Of a DNA stretch of 64,000 nucleotides, positions 17,122 to 25,985 are shown piece by piece. The notes under the pieces were generated by a model. That model had not been told where the DNA came from. It did no database searches and saw only the letters and a list, made by a program, of their open reading frames with translations. The stretch is from positions 2,542,001 through 2,606,000 of the forward strand of contig NZ_JAANAT010000001.1 in NCBI RefSeq assembly GCF_011089895.1. Reading direction: 5' to 3'. Every line of letters begins with the position of its first letter. Within the stretch, counting starts at the first letter, position 1. The translations under genes and the position numbers were made by a program. This stretch comes from Mucilaginibacter inviolabilis (GTDB lineage Bacteria > Bacteroidota > Bacteroidia > Sphingobacteriales > Sphingobacteriaceae).

Positions 17122-17153
17122 CAAATATAAATCAAAACGCAACATCATTGCAT
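17122..17153 (-). promoter_or_regulatory. MerC promoter with Zur-box-like site
   Basis: GCAACATCATTGCAT at 17139-17153 matches 14 of 15 bases of the palindrome core upstream of the COG0523 gene. On the minus strand TATATTTG (17122-17129) matches the -7 consensus and ends only three bases before the ATG, so a transcript from it would be leaderless or nearly so. Confidence 0.5.
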
Positions 17154-17259
17154 CAGATTAATTTCATATTTTTACAGAATTTATTTTAACTATTTGGTAA
17201 CAAGTACTTAATATTGATGTCAATAAGTTATTTTTGAACGCATTATCCATATATAAACT

Positions 17260-17892
17260 GTGCCCAATACCGCTCTATATAGATTAAAACAAAACTGGTT
17301 AACCGCTTATGATACCAGTTTAAAACAAGTCAAGCTACTCATTGGCAGTATCCTTATTACGGCTATTATTAATATTATGCCAGGTTTTTTCAGGGGAATT
17401 GAAGACCGTAATGGCATAGTACTTAATGATTGGGTACTCACCCATTTACCGGCTTATGATGTTTCGATACCCATTTTTGCCTTGATATGGGGCATGGGTA
17501 TCCTGATGGCCGTTAGGGCTTTTTATAAACCGGCCGTTTGCACTACCTATATCTGGACACTGATATTTGTTTGTATCGCCCGTTTCATATCGCTCACATT
17601 GGTAAAGCTCGATCCTCCCACAGGCCTTGTTCCCCTGGTTGACCCGCTTACCAGTTATTTTTATGGGCATGCCTCCATCACCAAAGATCTCTTCTTTTCG
17701 GGCCATACCTCTACCATGGTGCTTATTTATCTCCATCTAGAAAGAAAGCGTGACAAAGCTATCGCGCTTATTGCTGCCCTTGTTGTAATGGCATTACTCC
17801 TTATACAACACATCCATTATACTATGGATGTATTGGCCGCTCCGGTAATAGTTTACTGTTGCTACCGCTTTGCCCGGGCTTTTAACCTGTAA
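17260..17892 (+). CDS. PAP2_C family (sphingomyelin-synthase-like) membrane protein
   Basis: A 210-residue protein with about six transmembrane helices, starting at a GTG (an in-frame stop lies just upstream). The C-terminal half has DLFFSGHTSTMVL and HIHYTMDVLAAP, which match the catalytic His-His-Asp motifs of the sphingomyelin-synthase-related PAP2 group. Members move a phospho-headgroup between a phospholipid and ceramide or diacylglycerol, or remove it. Sphingobacteria make sphingolipids, so a headgroup transferase is an attractive guess, but the reaction cannot be read from sequence. It lies alone on the plus strand, upstream of the COG0523 gene, with a 104-base gap carrying that gene's promoter. 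Confidence 0.7.
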   Translation: MPNTALYRLKQNWLTAYDTSLKQVKLLIGSILITAIINIMPGFFRGIEDRNGIVLNDWVLTHLPAYDVSIPIFALIWGMGILMAVRAFYKPAVCTTYIWTLIFVCIARFISLTLVKLDPPTGLVPLVDPLTSYFYGHASITKDLFFSGHTSTMVLIYLHLERKRDKAIALIAALVVMALLLIQHIHYTMDVLAAPVIVYCCYRFARAFNL

Positions 17893-17932
17893 TTGTTAGA
17901 AAATCTATCCTTCATAGATAATTTATGTTTCT

Positions 17933-17963
17933 TTTTTAAATGCAACATAATTGCATTTAAAAA
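17933..17963. promoter_or_regulatory. Zur-box-like 31-bp perfect palindrome
   Basis: Two 13-base arms (TTTTTAAATGCAA / TTGCATTTAAAAA) flank a CATAA spacer. Size and A/T-rich symmetry fit a Fur-family operator. The right arm covers the -33 TTG (17951-17953) of the COG0523 promoter, so binding would repress. The core is repeated before the MerC gene. Confidence 0.7.
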
Positions 17964-17980
17964 CAAATCGATTATATTTG
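17951..17980 (+). promoter_or_regulatory. Promoter of the COG0523 GTPase gene
   Basis: TTG (17951-17953), 19 bases, then TATATTTG (17973-17980) match the Bacteroidota -33/-7 consensus. The start codon is 16 bases further on. Confidence 0.7.
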
Positions 17981-17996
17981 CATCAAACAATAAGCG

Positions 17997-19193
17997 ATGG
18001 AAAAGAAATTACCGGTAACCGTACTTAGCGGTTTTTTAGGCAGCGGCAAAACAACCCTGCTTAACCACATACTGCATAACAAGCAGAACCTGAAAGTGGC
18101 CGTTATAGTGAATGATATGAGCGAGGTGAATATTGATGCGCAACTGGTGGCTAATCAAAAAACCTTATCGCGTACCGAAGAAAAACTGGTAGAAATGAGC
18201 AATGGCTGTATTTGCTGCACCCTGCGCGAGGATTTGATGATTGAGGTAGAAAAACTGGCCAAAGAAGGTAGGTTTGATTATTTACTGATAGAAAGCACAG
18301 GTATTTCTGAACCTATACCCATTGCCCAAACGTTTAATTTCGCTGATGAAGAAGCGGGTATCGATCTGAGTCGTTTTTCGGTATTAGATACGATGGTTAC
18401 CGTGGTAGATTGCTTTAACTTTTATAAGGATTTTGGCAGCTCGGAGTTATTACTAAACCGCGATTTGGTTGATGATCCCAACGACCGCCGTACCATCGTT
18501 AACCTGCTTACCGACCAGATTGAATTTGCCGATGTGATACTGCTCAACAAAACCGACCTGGCATCACCCAAACAGGTAAAAGTATTGGAGGCAGTGATCA
18601 CTAAACTAAACCCCGGCGCTAAAATATTACATACCCAATTTGGCCGGATTGATCCTGCCGAGATACTAAACACCGGACTATTTGATTTTGACAAAGCATC
18701 ACAATCTGCCGGATGGATCAAGGAATTAAATGGCGAGCACACACCCGAAACTGAGGAATACGGTATAAGCTCAACCGTATTCCGGTCAAAAAAACCGTTT
18801 CATCCTGAAAGATTTTACCATTACCTGCACCATGATTTTCCGCAAAACATTATTCGCTCCAAAGGTTTGTTCTGGATAGCTTCGGCTCCTGACGATGCCT
18901 TGAATTTTTCGCAGGCCGGCGGTTCCTCGCGCCTGGAGAACGCTGGCGTCTGGTGGGCCAGCATGCCTTATCAAAAACGCATCAAATTTCACGACTTTGT
19001 AGAGAACCAGGAACTGATCGAAAAAAACTGGTCAAAAGAATTTGGCGATCGTCATAACGAACTTGTTTTTATAGGTGAGCACCTGAATAAGGAAGAATTA
19101 ACAAAAGAGTTAAACAGCTGCCTGATCACAGATGCCGAATTTCTGGATCTTTTAGCCGGAAAATCCTTTGCCGATCCGTTTAATAATCATTAA
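17997..19193 (+). CDS. COG0523 (CobW-type) GTPase, zinc metallochaperone-like
   Basis: A 398-residue cytoplasmic G3E GTPase. Walker A is GFLGSGKTT (12-20); the metal-binding CxCC is C71-I-C73-C74 in [11 protein letters not shown]; further GTPase marks are ESTGISEP and NKTDL. The C-terminal 130 residues are a CobW_C domain ([18 protein letters not shown]). The family delivers metals, and the ZigA/ZagA branch delivers zinc during starvation. The Zur-box-like palindrome over the promoter and the nearby Fur-family gene point to that branch rather than to cobalamin synthesis; no cob genes are present. It is convergent with the gluconokinase, 14 bases away. Confidence 0.88.
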   Translation: MEKKLPVTVLSGFLGSGKTTLLNHILHNKQNLKVAVIVNDMSEVNIDAQLVANQKTLSRTEEKLVEMSNGCICCTLREDLMIEVEKLAKEGRFDYLLIESTGISEPIPIAQTFNFADEEAGIDLSRFSVLDTMVTVVDCFNFYKDFGSSELLLNRDLVDDPNDRRTIVNLLTDQIEFADVILLNKTDLASPKQVKVLEAVITKLNPGAKILHTQFGRIDPAEILNTGLFDFDKASQSAGWIKELNGEHTPETEEYGISSTVFRSKKPFHPERFYHYLHHDFPQNIIRSKGLFWIASAPDDALNFSQAGGSSRLENAGVWWASMPYQKRIKFHDFVENQELIEKNWSKEFGDRHNELVFIGEHLNKEELTKELNSCLITDAEFLDLLAGKSFADPFNNH

Positions 19194-19207
19194 TAGCAGC
19201 CCCCTTT

Positions 19208-20704
19208 TTAAATATCTAATTCATGCAGTCGGTGCATAGAATCCATGAGATCACGGTACAGCTTTTTAAACATCGGAAATAATTTGCTGTACCGCTCATG
19301 GTTTTGGGTATTGGGTTCGATAACTGTCTGATGATCTATATGGGTAAGCTGACCATAGCTTTCGGGATGCAACACCTGCATAGCCAGGTAAATAGCCCCT
19401 ACGGCCGAGGCATCTTCAGGTTGTAATACCACCAGCTTTTTACCGGTAATATCGGCCAGGATCTGTGTCCAGGTGGCCGAGCTTACAAAGCCGCCGCTAA
19501 TGTTTACCTGGGTAATATTCACCGAGGCATCTTCTACCGTTTTCAATACATCATACAAGGCAAAACAAACGCCTTCCAGCGCTGCCCTTAAAAAATGGGC
19601 ACGGGTGTGAGCCGGTTTTATATTTAAAAATGCGCCGCTGGTTTGGGTATCCCAAAGCGGTGCACGCTCTCCGTATAAATAAGGTAAAAAGATCAAACCA
19701 TCGCTTGCTGCAGGTACAGTATCTATCGAGGCAAATAATTGGTCGTAATCTGCAGATGTTAGCTTTTCTTTTTGCAGAAAATTCTGCAGCAGCCAGTTAA
19801 TCGCTATCCCCCCATTATTTACCGCGCCACCGCATACAAAAGTATCCTGATTGAGTAAATAGTTAAAGGTCATCCCTTCAAAATTATACACCGGTTTAGG
19901 ACTGGTGATACGTACGGCACCACTGGTACCAATGGTAAGCGCGGCAATGCCCGGTCCGGTGGTATGGCTGCCCAAATTGGCACAACATCCATCGCTCGCC
20001 CCGATAACAAAAATGGTTTGCGGCGAGATATTCAGCAAAGCAGCTGTATCCTGGTTCAGATCATCACGATAGTACGTAGTATTCCTGGGAATTGATAATT
20101 TATCGACTGAGATACCAGCCAACGCACATGCTTCGGTACTCCAATCCAACTTTAGTATATCAAACAGACCTGTAGCCGAAGCGATGGAATAATCAATTTC
20201 AAAACTTGTAAAAAGCTTGAACCAGATAAACTCCTTGATCGATATAAATTTATCCGTTGGTATAAACAACTCCGGTTTGTTGGTTCGCAACCAGATGAGC
20301 TTACACAAGGGCGACATGGCATGTATGGGTGTACCCGTGATACGATATATTTCGGGGCCTTGTGCCGAAAGCCTCAGTTCCTGTGCAATATGTTCGCTAC
20401 GCGAGTCGGCCCAGGTAATCATAGGCGATAGCGGCATTCCCATTTCATCAACAGGTATAATACTATGCATGGCGCTGCTAAAACTTACCGCAACGGGTGC
20501 ATAGCCTATCCGCGTAGTTATATCCTGCATGCATTTTACAAAAGCCTGCCATATCAACAACGGATCCTGTTCGCTGTAACCTGGCTCCGGACTATTAATG
20601 GGGTAATGACTTTGTACCACGCCTAAAGCCTCGCCGGTAAGCGTAAGGGCTACCGCTTTAGTGCTCCCTGTGCCTATATCTATTCCTAAAATGTATGCTT
20701 GCAT
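19208..20704 (-). CDS. gntK: Gluconokinase (FGGY family)
   Basis: A 498-residue sugar kinase of the FGGY family. The N-terminal ATPase motif is GIDIGTGSTKAV; TWADSRS, GASDGCCANLGSH and LTIGTSGAVR are typical of the FGGY gluconokinase branch, and the C-terminal ISGGFVSS completes the nucleotide site. It phosphorylates D-gluconate to 6-phosphogluconate. Reading could extend to 20767, but the ATG at 20704 gives the normal family start (MQAYILGIDIGTG). No gluconate permease lies beside it. It is divergent from the rhamnose operon across a repeat-filled gap. A different aldonate or pentulose substrate is possible. Confidence 0.8.
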   Translation of the reverse strand: MQAYILGIDIGTGSTKAVALTLTGEALGVVQSHYPINSPEPGYSEQDPLLIWQAFVKCMQDITTRIGYAPVAVSFSSAMHSIIPVDEMGMPLSPMITWADSRSEHIAQELRLSAQGPEIYRITGTPIHAMSPLCKLIWLRTNKPELFIPTDKFISIKEFIWFKLFTSFEIDYSIASATGLFDILKLDWSTEACALAGISVDKLSIPRNTTYYRDDLNQDTAALLNISPQTIFVIGASDGCCANLGSHTTGPGIAALTIGTSGAVRITSPKPVYNFEGMTFNYLLNQDTFVCGGAVNNGGIAINWLLQNFLQKEKLTSADYDQLFASIDTVPAASDGLIFLPYLYGERAPLWDTQTSGAFLNIKPAHTRAHFLRAALEGVCFALYDVLKTVEDASVNITQVNISGGFVSSATWTQILADITGKKLVVLQPEDASAVGAIYLAMQVLHPESYGQLTHIDHQTVIEPNTQNHERYSKLFPMFKKLYRDLMDSMHRLHELDI

Positions 20705-20791
20705 ATCAAGTCCTAAATTAGAATAAAAAGATAAAGGACGAAAGGATAAATGGTTTGTAACCAACAAATAGGTGGATGCCCAAAAGGCTAT

Positions 20792-20897
20792 AAAGTGGGT
20801 TTACATAATTTATCACTAAAATCAATATAAAAATCTGACTATCAATCAAATAAATCAATTTTAACCCTGAAAAGTGTAAACCATGTAAACCCACTTT
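20792..20897. repeat. AAAGTGGGTTTACAT terminal-inverted-repeat element, copy 1
   Basis: Perfect 15-bp terminal arms (20792-20806, 20883-20897) enclose an AT-rich 76-bp centre. Positions 20869-20899 are the exact reverse complement of 59173-59203, where a second copy lies. It has no coding capacity. Confidence 0.8.
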
Positions 20898-20933
20898 TTT
20901 AACAAAATGGACTCCAGCGCATAACGCATAGTC

Positions 20934-21167
20934 GACTCACCCGATCATCGCTACGCTCGATCACCCTCTCTTCGCCTGCGGCGGAAAGAGGGTATTTAGG
21001 AATTGAAAAAATGTTTTTGTCATCCTGAGGAACGAAGGATCTATTCTTGACTATACAGACCGTAGAATAGATGCTTCACTCCGTTCAGCATGACAAATAT
21101 TTTCTTTACCCTCTTTCCGCCGCAGGCGAAGAGAGGGTCGGCAAGCGCAGCAACGCCGGGGTGAGTC
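20934..21167. repeat. GACTCACCC palindromic element, copy 3, with nested element
   Basis: A 234-bp element upstream of rhaT ends in GACTCACCC and GGGGTGAGTC. Inner arms CCTCTCTTCGCCTGCGGCGG and its complement near 21110-21137 pair well. Inside, 21016-21097 is the same TTTGTCATCCTGAGG...CAGCATGACAAA element that is nested in copy 2. Confidence 0.9.
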
Positions 21168-21265
21168 GATATTCACCAGAGCAGGTTCTTGTTCCCATGA
21201 CAGTACATGACAGTTTCGGCCCAATTATTACCTAAATTAGCTTTACCAATATAACCTGATAACGT

Positions 21266-22345
21266 ATGCAAATAATCTTTGGAGTTTTTTTCCATTTTGT
21301 CGGCGGTTTTGCCTCGGGAAGCTTTTATATCCCTTACAAAAAAGTTAAGGGCTGGGCCTGGGAAAGCTACTGGATAGTGGGCGGTATTTTTTCCTGGTTC
21401 ATCGTACCTCCGCTGGCCGCATGGTTAACCATTCCGGGTTTTGCAGATATTATCAGCCATACCGAAAGTTCTGTTATCGGCTGGACATACCTTATGGGCC
21501 TGCTTTGGGGCATCGGTGGACTCACCTATGGTCTGGGCGTACGATACTTAGGGGTATCCCTGGGTAGCACGATTATATTAGGCCTTTGCTCCGTTTTTGG
21601 CGCGCTGATACCATCGGTTTATTACGATATTTTTCCAAAAGCAGGCAAGGATACTTTTAGCATGATGCTGCATTCGTCATGGGGCCAGATGGTACTGCTG
21701 GGCATTTTGCTATGCGTAGCGGGCATTGTGATATGTGGCAAAGCAGGTATGATGAAAGAAAAAGAATTATCGGCCAATGGGACAATAGCACAAGAAAATA
21801 AAGACTATCGCTTTGGCCTGGGTATATTGGTAGCTATTGTATCTGGTGTGCTGAGCGCCTGTTTTAACTTTGGCATAGAGGCAGGTAAAAGCATGGCCGA
21901 TACCGCTAATCAGCTTTGGCAGGCTGCTCACCCTGCCCAGGGTAATTTCCTGTTTCAGAACAACGTTACTTATATTGTTATACTGTGGGGTGGCTTAACT
22001 ACCAACTTTATATGGTGCATGATATTAAATGCACGTAATAAAACTTTTGGCAATTACACCGATAAAAAAACACCCCTGCTTAAAAATTACCTGTTTGCGG
22101 CGCTGGCAGGAACTACCTGGTTTTTGCAGTTCTTTTTTTACGGCATGGGCGAAAGCAAAATGGGCAATGGTGCCAGCTCCTGGATACTGCACATGGCCTT
22201 CATTATCCTGATAGCCAATATGTGGGGGCTGGTATTAAAAGAATGGAAAGGCGTAAGTAAAAAGGCATTGGCCACCGTAATAGCCGGCATCGCAGTCATT
22301 ATTTTATCGGTACTGGTAGTTGGGTATGGCAATTCAATTAAGTAA
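21266..22345 (+). CDS. rhaT: L-rhamnose/H+ symporter RhaT
   Basis: A 359-residue inner membrane protein with about ten helices that matches RhaT along its length. It opens with the family's FVGGFASGSFYIPYKKVKGW, continues with LWGIGGLTYGLGVRYLG and SLGSTIILG, and ends with MWGLVLKEWKG. It brings L-rhamnose into the cell with a proton. It is the first gene of a four-gene plus-strand rhamnose operon and supplies the substrate of the isomerase encoded third. The start ATG (MQIIFGVFFH) is the only sensible one. No rhamnose regulator lies next to the operon. Confidence 0.94.
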   Translation: MQIIFGVFFHFVGGFASGSFYIPYKKVKGWAWESYWIVGGIFSWFIVPPLAAWLTIPGFADIISHTESSVIGWTYLMGLLWGIGGLTYGLGVRYLGVSLGSTIILGLCSVFGALIPSVYYDIFPKAGKDTFSMMLHSSWGQMVLLGILLCVAGIVICGKAGMMKEKELSANGTIAQENKDYRFGLGILVAIVSGVLSACFNFGIEAGKSMADTANQLWQAAHPAQGNFLFQNNVTYIVILWGGLTTNFIWCMILNARNKTFGNYTDKKTPLLKNYLFAALAGTTWFLQFFFYGMGESKMGNGASSWILHMAFIILIANMWGLVLKEWKGVSKKALATVIAGIAVIILSVLVVGYGNSIK

Positions 22346-22414
22346 AACAAAATATAAAAACATTCAGTAATTCAAATCAAAATTCACCAACTCAATAATT
22401 CAATAATTAAATAT

Positions 22415-24535
22415 ATGTCTGTCAGAACAACACCATTCAAACACGTAAGCTATTTGTGGGATGATGCCGAAGCCGCCAGGCTCGAAGGGGATGAAGTTGC
22501 CCTGTTAATATACCGGTCGAACCTGTTGGGGGCCGATCTGCGGCTCACCAATTATGGAGGAGGCAATACGTCATGTAAGCTTATGTCAAAAGATCCGCTC
22601 ACTGGTAGCGAGGTAGAGGTGATGTGGATCAAGGGCTCTGGTGGCGACATCGGTACCCTTAAAAAAAGTGGACTGGCAGCATTATACGTCGACCGCCTTC
22701 GTAGCCTTAAAAACGTTTACCGTGGCGTAGCTTATGAGGACGAAATGGTAGAGCTTTTTAACCATTGCATATATGACCTGGCTTCCAAAGCGCCATCTAT
22801 CGACACTCCGCTGCATGGCTTTTTACCCTTTAAACACATCGACCATCTTCATCCCGACGCGGCCATAGCTATAGCGGCAGCTAAAGATGGTAAGAAAATA
22901 ACCCAGGAACTTTTTAACGGCACTATTGGCTGGGTGGAATGGAAAAAGCCAGGCTTTGAGCTTGGCCTGCAACTCAAACAATGCCTTGATGAAAATCCGG
23001 GAATCCGTGGTATTATGTTGGGTTCGCACGGTTTATTTACTTGGGGCGATACCGCATATGAAAGCTACATCAATACCCTCGAAGTTATAGAACGCTGTGC
23101 TGAATATCTGGAAGAAAACTATGGCAAAAAAGGACCTGTGTTTGGCGGACAAAAAATCCAAAGCCTTGATGAGGCTAACCGCAAAAAACAGGCTGCTGCC
23201 ATTGCACCTATCCTACGCGGCTTTTGCTCCAGCGAAAGGCACATGATCGGTCATTTTACGGATGATGCCCGTGTGGTGGAATTTATCAACTCCCATGATC
23301 TCGGGCGTTTGGCTCCTTTAGGAACCAGCTGCCCCGATCATTTTTTGCGCACCAAAATTAGTCCGCTGGTACTGGATCTTCGGCCAGATGAGGACCTGAG
23401 CGATGTAAAAGCATTACAGGATCGCCTGACTCCCGCATTTGCTGCTTATCGCCAAATGTATACCGACTATTACAATACCTGCAAACACGATAACAGTCCG
23501 GCTATCAGGGATACCAACCCGGTAATTATCCTGTATCCGGGTGTAGGCTTGTTTTCCTTCTCCAAAGACAAACAAACCGCGCGTGTAGCTGCCGAATTTT
23601 ATACCAATGCCATCAATGTAATGAAGGGTGCCGAAGCTATATCTGAATATACCTCGTTACCGCGTCAGGAAGCTTTTGACATTGAGTACTGGTTACTGGA
23701 AGAAGCCAAACTACAACGGATGCCGAAACCTAAAGCACTATCGGGAAAGATAGCCTTGATCACTGGCAGCGCTGGTGGTATTGGCAAAGCCATCGCCAAA
23801 AAATTTGTGGACGAAGGTGCCGTAGTGATTCTCAATGATATCAATACCGAACGACTGGAAGCTGCCGCCGAAGAATTTAAAAAACAATATGGTAAAGATG
23901 CTTACACCACATCTGTGCTGAACGTTACCAAAAGCGAGCAGATCAATACCGCCCTGGAAACCGCTGCCTTAGCTTTTGGCGGAGTTGATATTGTGGTAAA
24001 CAACGCGGGCTTATCTATATCTAAACCCATTGCCGACCATACCGAGCAGGATTGGGATTTATTGTATGATGTACTGGTAAAGGGGCAGTTTTTTGTTACC
24101 CAGGCCGCTGTAGCCGTGATGAAAAAACAGGATATTGGCGGTGACGTTATCAATATAGTAAGCAAGAATGCCCTGGTAAGCGGGCCTAATAACGCGGGCT
24201 ACGGCTCGGCTAAGGCGGCACAACTACACCTGAGCAGGCTAAATGCAGCCGAACTGGGTGCTGATGGAATCCGCGTAAATGTAGTAAACCCCGATGCGGT
24301 GATCAGCGACAGCAACATATGGGCGGGCGGATGGGCCGAAGGTCGCGCTAAAGCTTATGGTATTACCGTTGAAGAGTTACCTGCTTACTATGCCAAACGC
24401 ACCCTGCTAAACCAGATCATTTTGCCTGCCGATATTGCCGATGCCTGCTTTGCCTTTACCGGTGGCTTGCTCAGCAAATCAACCGGTAATGTATTGAATG
24501 TTGATGGCGGGGTAGCGATGGCTTTTGTAAGATAG
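22415..24535 (+). CDS. rhaEW: Bifunctional rhamnulose-1-P aldolase / lactaldehyde dehydrogenase
   Basis: A 706-residue two-domain enzyme. Residues 1 to about 410 are a class II aldolase with the zinc histidines in HIDHLHPDAA and LGSHGLFTWG; it splits L-rhamnulose-1-phosphate into DHAP and L-lactaldehyde. Residues 445-700 are a short-chain dehydrogenase with NAD motif TGSAGGIG, NNAG and catalytic YGSAK, which oxidises the lactaldehyde to lactate. This fusion replaces separate RhaD and aldehyde dehydrogenase and is known in Bacillus and Bacteroidota. It follows rhaT by 69 bases. Substrate channelling between the halves is likely but not shown. Confidence 0.93.
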   Translation: MSVRTTPFKHVSYLWDDAEAARLEGDEVALLIYRSNLLGADLRLTNYGGGNTSCKLMSKDPLTGSEVEVMWIKGSGGDIGTLKKSGLAALYVDRLRSLKNVYRGVAYEDEMVELFNHCIYDLASKAPSIDTPLHGFLPFKHIDHLHPDAAIAIAAAKDGKKITQELFNGTIGWVEWKKPGFELGLQLKQCLDENPGIRGIMLGSHGLFTWGDTAYESYINTLEVIERCAEYLEENYGKKGPVFGGQKIQSLDEANRKKQAAAIAPILRGFCSSERHMIGHFTDDARVVEFINSHDLGRLAPLGTSCPDHFLRTKISPLVLDLRPDEDLSDVKALQDRLTPAFAAYRQMYTDYYNTCKHDNSPAIRDTNPVIILYPGVGLFSFSKDKQTARVAAEFYTNAINVMKGAEAISEYTSLPRQEAFDIEYWLLEEAKLQRMPKPKALSGKIALITGSAGGIGKAIAKKFVDEGAVVILNDINTERLEAAAEEFKKQYGKDAYTTSVLNVTKSEQINTALETAALAFGGVDIVVNNAGLSISKPIADHTEQDWDLLYDVLVKGQFFVTQAAVAVMKKQDIGGDVINIVSKNALVSGPNNAGYGSAKAAQLHLSRLNAAELGADGIRVNVVNPDAVISDSNIWAGGWAEGRAKAYGITVEELPAYYAKRTLLNQIILPADIADACFAFTGGLLSKSTGNVLNVDGGVAMAFVR

Positions 24536-24585
24536 TTTTTAGAGTAAGGATTTAGGGACAAAAGATCAAAGCACATTAAAATCCA

Positions 24586-24677
24586 CCATGTCATTGCGAG
24601 CGAAGCGTGGCAATCTCCTCACTTGTTTATAAGCGAGCGAGGAGATTGCTTCGTCGTTCCTCCTCGCAATAACATGG
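24586..24677. repeat. GTCATTGCGAG-type hairpin repeat inside the rhamnose operon
   Basis: Arms CCATGTCATTGCGAG and CTCGCAATAACATGG with inner GGCAATCTCCTC / GAGGAGATTGC pairing make a long hairpin of 92 bases. It lies between the aldolase and isomerase genes, so it would be transcribed and could process or stabilise the operon mRNA. Confidence 0.85.
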
Positions 24678-24709
24678 TTTTAATAATACATCATTATAAA
24701 CCAATAAAC

Positions 24710-25984
24710 ATGCAATTAGAGAAGAGCATTATTGACGAAGCTAACCACAAACAACAAACCGCGCACCAACGGAAGTTTGATTTTGTGGCCGCCGATATAA
24801 AAGGGTTGGATACCATCCTCCAAAAATTGGGTGAATTTCAGGTGGCTATACCCAGTTGGGCATTAGGCACAGGAGGCACCCGTTTCGGCCGTTTCTCGGG
24901 CGGTGGTGAACCACGCAGCCTGGAAGAAAAGATAGAGGATGTGGGTTTAATACATGCTTTAAACAAAAGCAGCAATTCCATATCCCTGCATATTCCCTGG
25001 GATATCCCGGATAATGCAGCTTCCATCAAATCGCTGGCTGCACAGCTTGGCTTGCATTTTGATGCGGTAAACTCCAATACTTTCCAGGATCAGCCCTCTC
25101 AACAGCATAGCTATAAATATGGCTCCTTGCACCATGTAGATAAAGCGGTTCGCAAGCAGGCCGTTGAACATAATATTGAAGTGATCAATTATGGTATCGA
25201 GCTACATTCCAAAGCTTTATCACTTTGGCTATCCGACGGATCAAATTTCCCCGGGCAACTCAACATGCGTGGCGCCTTTGAACGCACATTAGAAAGCCTC
25301 CAGGAAATTTATGAAGCTCTGCCTGCCGACTGGAAGCTTTGGATAGAATACAAACCATATGAGCCTAATTTTTATTCCACCACCATTGGAGATTGGGGGC
25401 AATCGTACCTATTAGCATCTAAATTGGGCGATCAGGCGCAGACCCTGGTTGATCTGGGTCATCATTTACAAGGTGCCAATATTGAACAAATTGTATCCCT
25501 TCTATTGATGGAAGGTAAGCTGGCCGGCTTCCATTTCAATGATTCCAAATATGGTGATGACGACCTTACAGTCGGCAGCATTAACCCCTACCAATTGTTC
25601 CTGATATTTAATGAATTGGTGGAAGGTATGGACGCCCGCGGCATGAACCACGCTACAGGCATCGGCTGGATGATTGATGCATCGCATAATATCAAAGACC
25701 CTATTGAAGATTTATTGCAATCTGTAGAAGCCATCAAAATAGCTTATACCCAGGCATTATTGGTCGATCAACAGGCACTGAAGCACGCTCAACAGCAAAA
25801 TGATGTAGTACTGGCACAGGAAATTTTACAACAAGCCTACCGTACCGATGTGCGCCCGTTACTGGCCGAATCGCGTTTACGGGCAGGCGGCGCACTACAA
25901 CCTTTGGATGTATACCGTCAACAAGCGGTGCGCAAACAACTAATTACCGAACGAGGCGCATTAGCCGTATCAACAGGTTTATAA
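24710..25984 (+). CDS. rhaI: L-rhamnose isomerase (RhaI type)
   Basis: A 424-residue xylose-isomerase-like TIM barrel of the RhaI (Pseudomonas-type) rhamnose isomerase family, which converts L-rhamnose to L-rhamnulose with a divalent metal. Visible marks are the substrate-loop GTGGTRFGRFSGGGEPR, the metal-binding regions WIEYKPYEPNFY, LVDLGHHLQGAN and GFHFNDSKYGDDDL. An in-frame start at 24623 lies inside the hairpin repeat and would add 29 unrelated residues, so the ATG at 24710 is used. It is encoded between the aldolase and the kinase and ends one base before the kinase ATG. Confidence 0.92.
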   Translation: MQLEKSIIDEANHKQQTAHQRKFDFVAADIKGLDTILQKLGEFQVAIPSWALGTGGTRFGRFSGGGEPRSLEEKIEDVGLIHALNKSSNSISLHIPWDIPDNAASIKSLAAQLGLHFDAVNSNTFQDQPSQQHSYKYGSLHHVDKAVRKQAVEHNIEVINYGIELHSKALSLWLSDGSNFPGQLNMRGAFERTLESLQEIYEALPADWKLWIEYKPYEPNFYSTTIGDWGQSYLLASKLGDQAQTLVDLGHHLQGANIEQIVSLLLMEGKLAGFHFNDSKYGDDDLTVGSINPYQLFLIFNELVEGMDARGMNHATGIGWMIDASHNIKDPIEDLLQSVEAIKIAYTQALLVDQQALKHAQQQNDVVLAQEILQQAYRTDVRPLLAESRLRAGGALQPLDVYRQQAVRKQLITERGALAVSTGL

Positions 25985-25985
25985 C

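Larger units (their letters stand above)
20705..21265. other. Repeat-filled gap between gluconokinase and rhamnose operon
   Basis: No gene was seen in these 561 bases. They contain a 106-bp element with terminal inverted repeats (20792-20897) and a nested palindromic element (20934-21167). Both divergent promoters should lie here, but neither shows a clean TTG-N19-TAnnTTTG pair. Confidence 0.6.

Noticed and set aside
17997..19193. Cobalamin biosynthesis CobW
   Set aside because: No cobalamin genes are in the window, and Fur/Zur context favours a zinc chaperone.
24623..24709. Longer start for the rhamnose isomerase
   Set aside because: The extra residues are encoded by the hairpin repeat and do not belong to the family.
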